Source: DAMCAP01 sp964369265 (lineage in GTDB: Bacteria > Bacillota > Clostridia > Oscillospirales > Ruminococcaceae). From it: a DNA stretch of 8,115 nt. Shown in pieces: positions 1 to 5,362 of the stretch (within the stretch, counting starts at the first letter, position 1; each line of letters starts with the position of its first letter). The position numbers were made by a program, and so were the translations under genes. The stretch covers positions 1 through 8,115 of the forward strand of contig CAYJEV010000076.1 in the NCBI GenBank assembly GCA_964369265.1, in the 5' to 3' direction. The notes beneath the pieces were generated by a model that saw only the letters and a list, made by a program, of their open reading frames with translations, was not told the origin of the DNA and did no database searches.

Positions 1-272
1 CTTTGGCGCTTTCCGCAGAAAGCGAAATTCTTAAAAAACTAAACAGCTTTCACATCAAAAAAACAAGTCAGGCACAAAAGTTTAAAATTCACAGTAAAAA
101 CTGGGGTGACGACAGGGTGAAAGCTTCACAAAACCTTAAACAGAGGAACACACTATCCGTCCCCACCCATCAAGTAAGCGGAGCGGAGCCTTGATGGCAA
201 AAAAACTATAAGATTAGCGAAAAACTAAAATGGCGACTACTAGTCGCCGCTACAATTTGCGATGTCATTTTT
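1..272 (+). repeat. Dispersed structured intergenic repeat, copy A (3' part, 5' end cut by window edge)
   Basis: The segment aligns with 4915-5184 over its whole length. Positions 1-53 differ from 4915-4967 at one base by hand count, 111-126 are identical to 5023-5038, and 189-272 differ at only a few bases. The stretch 54-110 is much less conserved. Visible hairpins are 7-13/18-24 (7 bp, 4-nt loop), a long-range stem 45-53/117-125 (9 bp) enclosing the poorly conserved stretch, 167-174/190-197 (8 bp) and 232-238/242-248 (7 bp, 3-nt loop). No convincing protein is encoded: the reading frame from TTG at 3 is conserved only where the DNA is, and the rest diverges. It could be a non-autonomous mobile repeat or the template of a structured RNA. 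I do not recognise the family, and orientation is assigned only for convenience. Confidence 0.85.
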
Positions 273-450
273 TGTTTTGCATGACCATAAATATCACACC
301 AAAAATTGACGTCCCAAAAATAGTAGGGTGCGGCGCTCGACGCACCGTCGCACAAAATTAAAATGTCGACTGGTGATATCATTTGATGCTTTTGCCAAGA
401 GTAGAAACAACCATTGCGGTTGTCCGTTCACCTTAATTAACCGAAGACAT
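273..450. other. Non-coding spacer between repeat copy A and its terminator, with two small hairpins
   Basis: No gene is supported here. Two small inverted repeats are visible: 327-332/341-346 (GGTGCG with CGCACC, 8-nt loop) preceded by GTAG, and 407-412/418-423 (ACAACC with GGTTGT, 5-nt loop). The reading frame from 328 runs through both hairpins and the following terminator, lacks a ribosome binding site and resembles no family, so it is treated as non-coding. This stretch has no obvious counterpart in the equivalent spacer 5185-5284 after copy B. Confidence 0.5.
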
Positions 451-490
451 AAAAATGACCTAACCATTATTATAAGGCGAGGTCATTTTT
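451..490 (+). terminator. Intrinsic terminator downstream of repeat copy A
   Basis: An 11-bp perfect stem (451-461 with 480-490) has an 18-nt loop. The left arm begins with five A and the right arm ends with five T, so it could work on either strand. It occupies the same relative place as the hairpin at 5287-5322 after repeat copy B and shares the AAAAATGAC / GTCATTT arms, so the two are probably related. It would end transcription arriving from the left of the window and insulate the GGDEF-EAL gene. Confidence 0.7.
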
Positions 491-553
491 GGTATTATTA
501 TAGATCTTTTGTAATATTTTGAGGTAAAATTATAACAAAATTTAAAATATAAC

Positions 554-582
554 TTTATTTTTTTATGAATATATGTTATAAT
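554..582 (+). promoter_or_regulatory. Extended -10 promoter for the GGDEF-EAL gene
   Basis: A perfect TATAAT lies at 577-582 and is preceded by TG at 574-575, giving an extended -10 (TGTTATAAT). At 17 bp spacing the -35 position reads TTTATT (554-559), a weak match to TTGACA. The predicted transcript start is near 589, leaving a leader of about 60 nt before the start codon. The leader is too short for a typical c-di-GMP riboswitch and none was recognised. Confidence 0.65.
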
Positions 583-632
583 ACATGAGTGAAGGCTTGA
601 CTGCTAATAATCTTATGCGATTTTGATGACTT

Positions 633-639
633 AAAGAGG
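633..639 (+). promoter_or_regulatory. Ribosome binding site that decides the GGDEF-EAL start
   Basis: The AAAGAGG sequence lies 11 nt before ATG 651 and 8 nt before GTG 648. It overlaps or abuts GTG 639 and ATG 642, so those two earlier in-frame starts are unlikely even though they lengthen the frame. Starting at 651 also gives a normal signal-like MKK N-terminus. Confidence 0.6.
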
Positions 640-650
640 TGATGGGCGTG

Positions 651-2192
651 ATGAAAAAAAGCTTAATATCTATGTTAGTTGCTGTTTTAGCTTTTGCTAA
701 TCATGTGGATAGCTATGCTCAAACTACAGGCGACGTTAGAGATGATTCTATGCTTAGTTTTGTGAATAGTTTGGTGGAGTATCGCCAGTTTTTTGCAATT
801 TCGATAGCTGCTATAATAATATTGTTGCTAGTATTTGGAGTTGCAGCCTTTGCCTTTAAGCTAAGAGAGGTTAGAATAGAGCTTACAAGAGCTGCTTATT
901 ACGACGATATAACAGGGCTTATTAACCTAAAAAAGCTGATGCTTGATGTCAGGTATTTAATAGAAACAGAGCGAGATAATAGCTATGCTATTGTGCTTTT
1001 GGACATTAAAAACTTTAGTATGTTTAATGAAATTCATGGGCGAGAAGAAGGAAATGACCTTCTTAGAACAATAGGTGCTGGGCTTGGGAGCAGACTAATA
1101 CCAAACAAAGAGTTTATCGCAAGATCAGGGTCGGATGAGTTTACATTATTTTTGCTTGCTTCAAACGAAAATGAAGTTGTGGCAAGGGCGACTAGGGCTC
1201 TTGAACATTTCCAAAAAGAGCTTGCAAGCAGACCTCAAGGCAGGGTTAAAATAGTTTTTGGTGCTTATCTAATGGAAGAGGGCGACAAAGATATTCAAGG
1301 CGCTTATGAAAAGGCAAAGCTTGCTCATAAAATTGCTAAAAAGTCTGACAGCATTAACTATAAAGTATTCGATAGCAACATGAAGAGCCAAGCTCAAAAA
1401 GAACAGCATATCGAAAATATAATGGAAGAGGCGCTTCTTAATCATGAGTTTAAGTTGGTGCTTCAGCCTCAGTACCTAACAAAGACTGAGGAAATTTATG
1501 GAATGGAAGCTTTGGTTAGATGGAAGCAAAAAGATGGATTTATTCCTCCATTTGAGTTCCTTCATATATTTGAGCGAAACGGCTTTATTGTAAAGCTCGA
1601 TTATTATATGTTCCAGCAAACTTGCCGTCTGTTAAGAAGATGGATAGATGAGGGGAGAAAGGTTGTTCCAATTTCAGTCAACTTTTCAAGAAAACATCTT
1701 AACAACCCAAACTTCGTTTCAGATCTTTGCGATATGGCGGATTTATATCATGTGCCTCATGAGCTGCTTAGTGTTGAGCTAACGGAAAATACCTTCCTTG
1801 AAAGTACAATGGCTGAGCTTCTTGATTGTATCACAAGACTGCACGAAAATAACTTTACCATTTCCCTTGATGATTTTGGCTCTGGTTACTCCTCTTTAGG
1901 ATTTTTAAGAGCGCTTCATGTGGATACATTAAAGCTAGATAAGAGCTTTTTCGCTATTGCCGAAAATGACGATGATGATAGCGATAGAATGAGAATAATT
2001 GTTGAGTCAATTATCCGAATGGCAAAAAATCTTGGAATTGACGTTGTCGCAGAGGGCGTTGAGGACTTGGCTTTGGTTGAGTATTTAAGAGAAATTGAAT
2101 GCGATGTTATTCAAGGATATTACTACTCAAAGCCTGTGTTTGTCGGCGATGCTGCCGAAATGATAAAGCCAGATAAGGCATCAGGGCAATAA
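651..2192 (+). CDS. Membrane-anchored GGDEF-EAL protein, probable c-di-GMP phosphodiesterase
   Basis: Predicted to hydrolyse cyclic di-GMP to linear pGpG at the membrane. From Met at 651 (513 aa), residues 1-23 look like a signal sequence (MKK, hydrophobic core, possible cleavage after SYA). A short outside segment is followed by a transmembrane helix at about 48-69, then a cytoplasmic GGDEF domain (about 82-240) and an EAL domain (about 253-500). The GGDEF signature reads GSDEF (160-164). The metal-site Asp is present (D118 in LLDIKNF), but the following GHxxGD-like stretch is degenerate (GREEGN) and no RxxD inhibitory site is seen. The EAL catalytic set is complete: E286 (EAL), N344, E376, D407/D408 in DDFGSGYSSL, K428, E468 in AEGVE and Q488. 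I therefore infer phosphodiesterase activity, with the GGDEF domain regulatory or weakly active. There is no recognisable sensor domain besides the short N-terminal outside segment. It is transcribed alone, between its own promoter and the hairpin at 2201. An alternative start is GTG 648 or, less likely, GTG 639. Confidence 0.92.
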   Translation: MKKSLISMLVAVLAFANHVDSYAQTTGDVRDDSMLSFVNSLVEYRQFFAISIAAIIILLLVFGVAAFAFKLREVRIELTRAAYYDDITGLINLKKLMLDVRYLIETERDNSYAIVLLDIKNFSMFNEIHGREEGNDLLRTIGAGLGSRLIPNKEFIARSGSDEFTLFLLASNENEVVARATRALEHFQKELASRPQGRVKIVFGAYLMEEGDKDIQGAYEKAKLAHKIAKKSDSINYKVFDSNMKSQAQKEQHIENIMEEALLNHEFKLVLQPQYLTKTEEIYGMEALVRWKQKDGFIPPFEFLHIFERNGFIVKLDYYMFQQTCRLLRRWIDEGRKVVPISVNFSRKHLNNPNFVSDLCDMADLYHVPHELLSVELTENTFLESTMAELLDCITRLHENNFTISLDDFGSGYSSLGFLRALHVDTLKLDKSFFAIAENDDDDSDRMRIIVESIIRMAKNLGIDVVAEGVEDLALVEYLREIECDVIQGYYYSKPVFVGDAAEMIKPDKASGQ

Positions 2193-2200
2193 AATAATAG

Positions 2201-2229
2201 GCTGTGGGGAAGTTTTGTTTCTCCACAGC
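2201..2229 (+). terminator. Hairpin after the GGDEF-EAL gene, probable terminator
   Basis: A 10-bp stem (2201-2210 with 2220-2229, one G-T pair) with a 9-nt loop begins 8 nt after the stop codon. The following bases (TAAATTTATA) are A/T-rich but lack a run of more than three T, so termination may be partial and read-through into the downstream PLP enzyme gene is possible. Confidence 0.55.
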
Positions 2230-2270
2230 TAAATTTATATCAGTGTTAGTATATATCAAGAGGTGAAACT

Positions 2271-3512
2271 ATGACATTACGAGAAGGAATAGAGAAAATT
2301 TTCGATAAAGAGCGATACCATATGCCTGGGCATAAGGGTGTGTTAAGAGCGCCTTTAGATGAGGTGGCGAAATATGATGCCACCGAAACAGATACAACAG
2401 GCTCTTTATTTGATGACACAGAAATATTTTTAGACATTGAAAAGAAGTTCGAGGCATATTATGGTAGTGGTGGGGCTTTAATATCTGCTGGAGGATGCAC
2501 TCTCGCTATTCAAACAATGCTTAGTCTTTATCTAAAGCCTAAAAGCAAAGCGATATTCGCAAGAAATGCACATAGATCTGCTATATCTTCTGCAATGTTA
2601 ATAGACGTTGAGGTTGTTTGGATGTATGATATAAGCGAGCTGCCTTCATTGCTTTTAGAGCATGATGATGTTAAGGCTGTTTATATCACTTCGCCTGACT
2701 ATTTTGGGAAGATACTAGATATTAAAGCGATATCCCAGCAATGTGGCGAGATACCACTATTAGTTGATAATGCGCATGGAAGCCACCTAATATATTTTGA
2801 TAACCATCCTATACAACAAGGCGCTGCTGCTTGTGCTGATTCTCTGCATAAATCAATGCCTGTCTTAACTGGAGGAGCTGTGCTTCATTTAAAAGATAAA
2901 GGCTTAAAGCAAAGGGCAAGGCGACTAATGCCAATCTTCGGCTCAACCTCTCCGTCCTATCCAATAATGCTCTCAATTGAGGACTGCGCCTTAAATCTTG
3001 ACAACATGAAGGATAGCTATATTAAAATGGCAGATGAGGTTGCTTTGTATAAAAAGCGATTAGGAGAGATGGCTTATAGCTTTGCTGATGAGCCTTTAAG
3101 GGCAGTTATCCTCCATGATGCGCCAAATGTTAATGAGCTATTAAATGAGGCTAATATAGTACCAGAGCTTGTTAGCGAGAATTTAGTTATTTTTTTATTC
3201 GCCCCAAACAGCTCTCTCCAAAATGCATATAAATTTGCTGATCTAATCTCAGAATATCCTTGCAAAGAGATGGACGAGATAATTAACAGAACAAAAATTC
3301 CAAAAGGGGAGAGAGTTTTATCAATTCGAGAAGCGAGTTTTGCGGATTATGAACAGCTAGATGTTGAAAACTGCGAGGGGAGAATTTCGGCAGAAGTTGT
3401 CGCGCCATGCCCCCCTGGAATACCAATAACTGTATTTGGAGAGAAAATTGGTAAAAACGTAATTTTTTTACTAAAAAAGTATAGAATTACGAAATTATTT
3501 GTGGTAAAATAG
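2271..3512 (+). CDS. Orn/Lys/Arg decarboxylase family PLP enzyme (YaaO-like)
   Basis: Fold-type I PLP-dependent protein of the ornithine/lysine/arginine decarboxylase major domain family. Seen in the 413 residues: YHMPGHK at 16-22, SAGGCTLAIQ at 72-81 (cofactor phosphate region), H101 in the NAHRSAISSAML stretch (family ring-stacking His), DNAHG at 166-170 where relatives usually have DEAHG, the Schiff-base lysine K194 in SLHK, and a C-terminal APCPPGIPI at 378-386. Family knowledge suggests decarboxylation of a basic amino acid, but the substrate cannot be read from sequence. At 413 residues it is shorter than the roughly 480 usual for YaaO-type members and far shorter than inducible decarboxylases, with the lost length in the C-terminal half. 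The start is fixed by AAGAGGTGA just upstream. It lies 37 bp before darA on the same strand, an order also known from Bacillus, so it is probably part of that housekeeping cluster. Cytoplasmic. Confidence 0.88.
   Translation: MTLREGIEKIFDKERYHMPGHKGVLRAPLDEVAKYDATETDTTGSLFDDTEIFLDIEKKFEAYYGSGGALISAGGCTLAIQTMLSLYLKPKSKAIFARNAHRSAISSAMLIDVEVVWMYDISELPSLLLEHDDVKAVYITSPDYFGKILDIKAISQQCGEIPLLVDNAHGSHLIYFDNHPIQQGAAACADSLHKSMPVLTGGAVLHLKDKGLKQRARRLMPIFGSTSPSYPIMLSIEDCALNLDNMKDSYIKMADEVALYKKRLGEMAYSFADEPLRAVILHDAPNVNELLNEANIVPELVSENLVIFLFAPNSSLQNAYKFADLISEYPCKEMDEIINRTKIPKGERVLSIREASFADYEQLDVENCEGRISAEVVAPCPPGIPITVFGEKIGKNVIFLLKKYRITKLFVVK
3502..3510 (+). promoter_or_regulatory. Candidate extended -10 element before darA
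   Basis: TGG followed by TAAAAT (3505-3510) resembles an extended -10, overlapping the end of the upstream gene. No good -35 is seen at 16-18 bp. It could give darA-holB an internal promoter independent of the PLP enzyme gene, but AT-rich DNA makes chance matches common. Confidence 0.25.
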
Positions 3513-3549
3513 ATATATAAAATATAACTACATAAAAGGAGGTCTATAT

Positions 3550-3873
3550 ATGAAACTGATAATGGCTATTGTTTCTAATGATGACAGCGCAAAGGTACAA
3601 ACTGCTTTAACTAAGGAAAGGTTCCAAGTTACTAAGCTTGCGACTACAGGAGGCTTTTTAATGGCAGGAAACTCCACTTTTATTTGTGGTACTGATGATG
3701 ACAAGGTTGATCAAGTTCTTGAGATTATTGGAAAGCATTCCAAAAAACGCACACAAATGGTTCCATCTTCTGCATCTTATGGTGTTGGAATGTATACCTC
3801 TTTTCCGGTGGAGGTAACTGTTGGGGGAGCGACAGTATTTGTGATGAATGTAGAAAGATTTGAGAAGATTTAA
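3550..3873 (+). CDS. darA: Cyclic di-AMP receptor of the DarA/PstA (YaaQ) family
   Basis: A small PII-like cytoplasmic protein that, in studied Firmicutes, forms trimers and binds c-di-AMP at subunit interfaces. Its downstream partner is not established. The 107 residues match the family end to end: MKLIMAIV at the start, VTKLATTGGFLMAGN at 27-41, a variable T/B-loop region around 68-85, then VGGATVFVMNVERFEKI at the C-terminus. T28, F36, N41 and G47 occupy positions I recall as ligand contacts in PstA structures. Position 26, Arg in the homologues I recall, is Gln here. An AAAGGAGG site 7 nt or so before the ATG predicts strong translation. The stop codon overlaps the holB start by one base (TAATG), so the two genes are very probably translated from one message. 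Function is confident at family level, while ligand affinity is inferred. Confidence 0.93.
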   Translation: MKLIMAIVSNDDSAKVQTALTKERFQVTKLATTGGFLMAGNSTFICGTDDDKVDQVLEIIGKHSKKRTQMVPSSASYGVGMYTSFPVEVTVGGATVFVMNVERFEKI

Positions 3874-4799
3874 TGAGCTTAGGTCTTTTACAAAATGAAC
3901 ATAATGAAAAAATGCTCGCCATCTTAAAGGGTGGCGGGCGTTTTCCTCATTGCATGATAATTAGTGGCGCAAAAGGCACCGGAAAAACCAGCTTCGCCAC
4001 AGAAATAGCGGCTGTATATTACTGCGAACAGAGCGATTATTATTGTGGTGTTTGCGATAGTTGCAGGGCAGTTCTTTCTGGCAATCACCCAGATGTTAGC
4101 GTTGTTATGGCTTTGGAGGAATCAAAAAGCGGGGCAATAACAATCGAGCAGATAAGAGAGGTGAAGAAATCTTCCACACTATATTCCTCAACAGGCAAGG
4201 CGAAAATATATATAATTGAAAATGCGCATTTAATGCTTGAGGGGGCGCAAAACGCTTTGTTAAAGCAGATTGAAGAGCCAGCTTCTAGCGTTATATATAT
4301 ATTAGTATCTGAAAGTGAGCAGATGTTGCTTGAAACTGTGCGTTCGAGGGCAACCTTGCTAAAAACGCCTTCGCTGACAACAGAGCAGTGTAAAACTGCT
4401 GTTATGAGGAAGATTTCAACAGCCGACGAACAACTTGTTGAAAACCTCTCCTCAATATACTCAAATGTCGTTGGTGAGGTTATTTCAGCTTTAGAAGACA
4501 AGCAAACTATTGGCATTTTAGAAGACTGCGAAAAGATATATAGCGCTATTTTAGATTTAGATGACTTTGGGGTTTTAACCATATTAAAGCAGTATGACGG
4601 GAAGAGGGAGCAGTTTGTTCGTTTTTTAACCATGCTAAAAATGTATATTTTCTCAAAGGCGAAGGGAGAGGCGAAAATTAGTCGTTTGAGTCTTATTCGG
4701 ATTGTTGAGGCTATTTCAGATGCAATAACTAAAGCTAATCAATATGTTGCGCCAAGTTTGTTGTCTTCAATTTTGGCATATAGCCTTGTGAATAACTAA
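3873..4799 (+). CDS. holB: DNA polymerase III delta-prime subunit (clamp loader)
   Basis: AAA+ subunit of the clamp-loader complex that loads the sliding clamp at primer-template junctions. In the 308 residues: the family opening with FPHCMIISG, a canonical Walker A GAKGTGKT at 32-39, a zinc-binding set C51, C58, C61, C64, a Walker B-like IYIIENAHLM at 112-121, LLKQIEEP at 129-136, and SRA at 158-160 in place of the SRC motif typical of DnaX and delta-prime. The C-terminal third is a helical collar domain with low conservation. The length is normal for this subunit. The start codon overlaps the darA stop by one base and no strong independent ribosome binding site is present, which suggests translational coupling. 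In Bacillus yaaR lies between yaaQ and holB, and yaaT follows. Here darA abuts holB directly and a repeat follows the stop. An intact Walker A leaves ATP binding possible, unlike the E. coli protein. SRA might affect the arginine-finger context slightly. DnaX is excluded by the short length. Confidence 0.9.
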   Translation: MSLGLLQNEHNEKMLAILKGGGRFPHCMIISGAKGTGKTSFATEIAAVYYCEQSDYYCGVCDSCRAVLSGNHPDVSVVMALEESKSGAITIEQIREVKKSSTLYSSTGKAKIYIIENAHLMLEGAQNALLKQIEEPASSVIYILVSESEQMLLETVRSRATLLKTPSLTTEQCKTAVMRKISTADEQLVENLSSIYSNVVGEVISALEDKQTIGILEDCEKIYSAILDLDDFGVLTILKQYDGKREQFVRFLTMLKMYIFSKAKGEAKISRLSLIRIVEAISDAITKANQYVAPSLLSSILAYSLVNN

Positions 4800-4800
4800 A

Positions 4801-5184
4801 TTGACTAATGGTGAATGACTAAGGGATTTCGCACAAAACTTTGAGTGTTCCGTTAGGTAGATTAAAAGTTTTGCTAAATTTTTTTTAAAAAATTTCAGCA
4901 TCAAAGGGCTGCCCCTTTGGCGCTTTCCGCAGAAAGCGAAATACTTAAAAAACTAAACAGCTTTCACCTACAAAACAAGACAAGCACCAAAACACACCAC
5001 TCACAACAAAAGGTGGAATGCCGACAGGGTGAAAGCTTAACTAGCCCCCAAACAAAGGAGCGCACTATCCGAACCCACCCATCAAGGCAGCAAAGCGGAC
5101 CCTTGATGGCAACGAAACTAAAATATTAGCGAAAAACTAAGATGGCGACTACTAGTCGCCGCTACAATTTGTGATGTCATTTTT
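4801..5184 (+). repeat. Dispersed structured intergenic repeat, copy B (most complete copy)
   Basis: This copy begins two bases after the holB stop. Its first part (4801-4882) matches 8049-8115, and its later part (4915-5184) matches 1-272. Hairpins in order: 4834-4842/4865-4873 (9 bp), 4902-4908/4913-4919 (7 bp, loop CTGC), 4921-4927/4932-4938 (7 bp, loop CGCA), a long-range 10-bp stem 4959-4968/5028-5037 enclosing a poorly conserved stretch of about 60 nt, 5079-5087/5101-5109 (9 bp), and 5144-5150/5154-5160 (7 bp, 3-nt loop). Relative to copy C it carries about 14 extra bases near 4812-4825 that look like an imperfect duplication of TGACTAATGG. No transposase, no clear terminal inverted repeats and no real protein were found. 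The frame from TTG 4917 shares only the first 17 residues with its copy A counterpart. Either a non-autonomous mobile element or a family of structured RNAs is possible. Confidence 0.88.
4834..4886 (+). terminator. Terminator-like hairpin at the 5' end of repeat copy B
   Basis: The 9-bp AT-rich stem CAAAACTTT (4834-4842) with AAAGTTTTG (4865-4873) has a 22-nt loop and is followed five bases later by eight T (4879-4886). It lies 35 nt after the holB stop and could end the PLP enzyme-darA-holB message. The stem is weak. In copy C it is only 6 bp, so termination strength may differ between copies. Confidence 0.45.
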
Positions 5185-5284
5185 CGATTTGTTGAATAAT
5201 AAAGAGCACGGACAAACTGGGGCTATGCTACTACAATATACGTTTACCCCAATCAGCTAATGCACACAAACTCTCATAACACAT
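5185..5284. other. Non-coding spacer after repeat copy B
   Basis: These 100 bases lie between the repeat end and the bidirectional terminator. Apart from a weak 5-bp match TGGGG / CCCCA, no structure, gene or repeat was seen. The ends of the spacer are bounded by a perfect 12-bp inverted repeat (5173-5184 with 5285-5296). Confidence 0.4.
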
Positions 5285-5324
5285 AAAAATGACATCGCCG
5301 TTTTATCTTGGCGATGTCATTTAT
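5285..5324. terminator. Bidirectional intrinsic terminator between converging holB and CAP lipoprotein units
   Basis: A perfect 13-bp stem (5287-5299 with 5310-5322) has a 10-nt loop. Upstream A-run and T-rich right flank give a U-tract on either strand, strongest for minus-strand transcription coming from the lipoprotein gene, whose stop is 40 bp away. It is related to the hairpin at 451-490 after repeat copy A. Confidence 0.8.
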
Positions 5325-5362
5325 TTGTTACTTAGATATTAAAACGTAGTGTAATAAAGATA

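Noticed and set aside
3..194. 63-residue frame starting at TTG in repeat copy A, sharing its first 17 residues with a frame at 4917-5129 in copy B.
   Set aside because: The similarity follows DNA conservation of a hairpin region, then vanishes through substitutions and indels. There is no ribosome binding site, and the sequence forms stems instead.
328..522. 64-residue plus-strand frame next to repeat copy A.
   Set aside because: It reads through two hairpins and a terminator, has no ribosome binding site and an Arg-rich composition unlike a real protein.
590..650. Leader of the GGDEF-EAL gene considered as a c-di-GMP riboswitch.
   Set aside because: Only about 60 nt, without the GEMM-type conserved sequence or paired helices.
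639..650. Earlier starts GTG 639 and ATG 642 for the GGDEF-EAL gene.
   Set aside because: They overlap or abut the AAAGAGG ribosome binding site at 633-639, leaving insufficient spacing.
4085..4633. 182-residue minus-strand frame inside holB.
   Set aside because: It is antisense to a well-supported holB with recognisable motifs, and its sequence is Ser/Cys/Ile-rich as expected from the shadow frame.
4801..5184. Repeat considered as a CRISPR array or insertion sequence.
   Set aside because: There is no series of short regularly spaced repeats, no transposase frame and no clear terminal inverted repeats.
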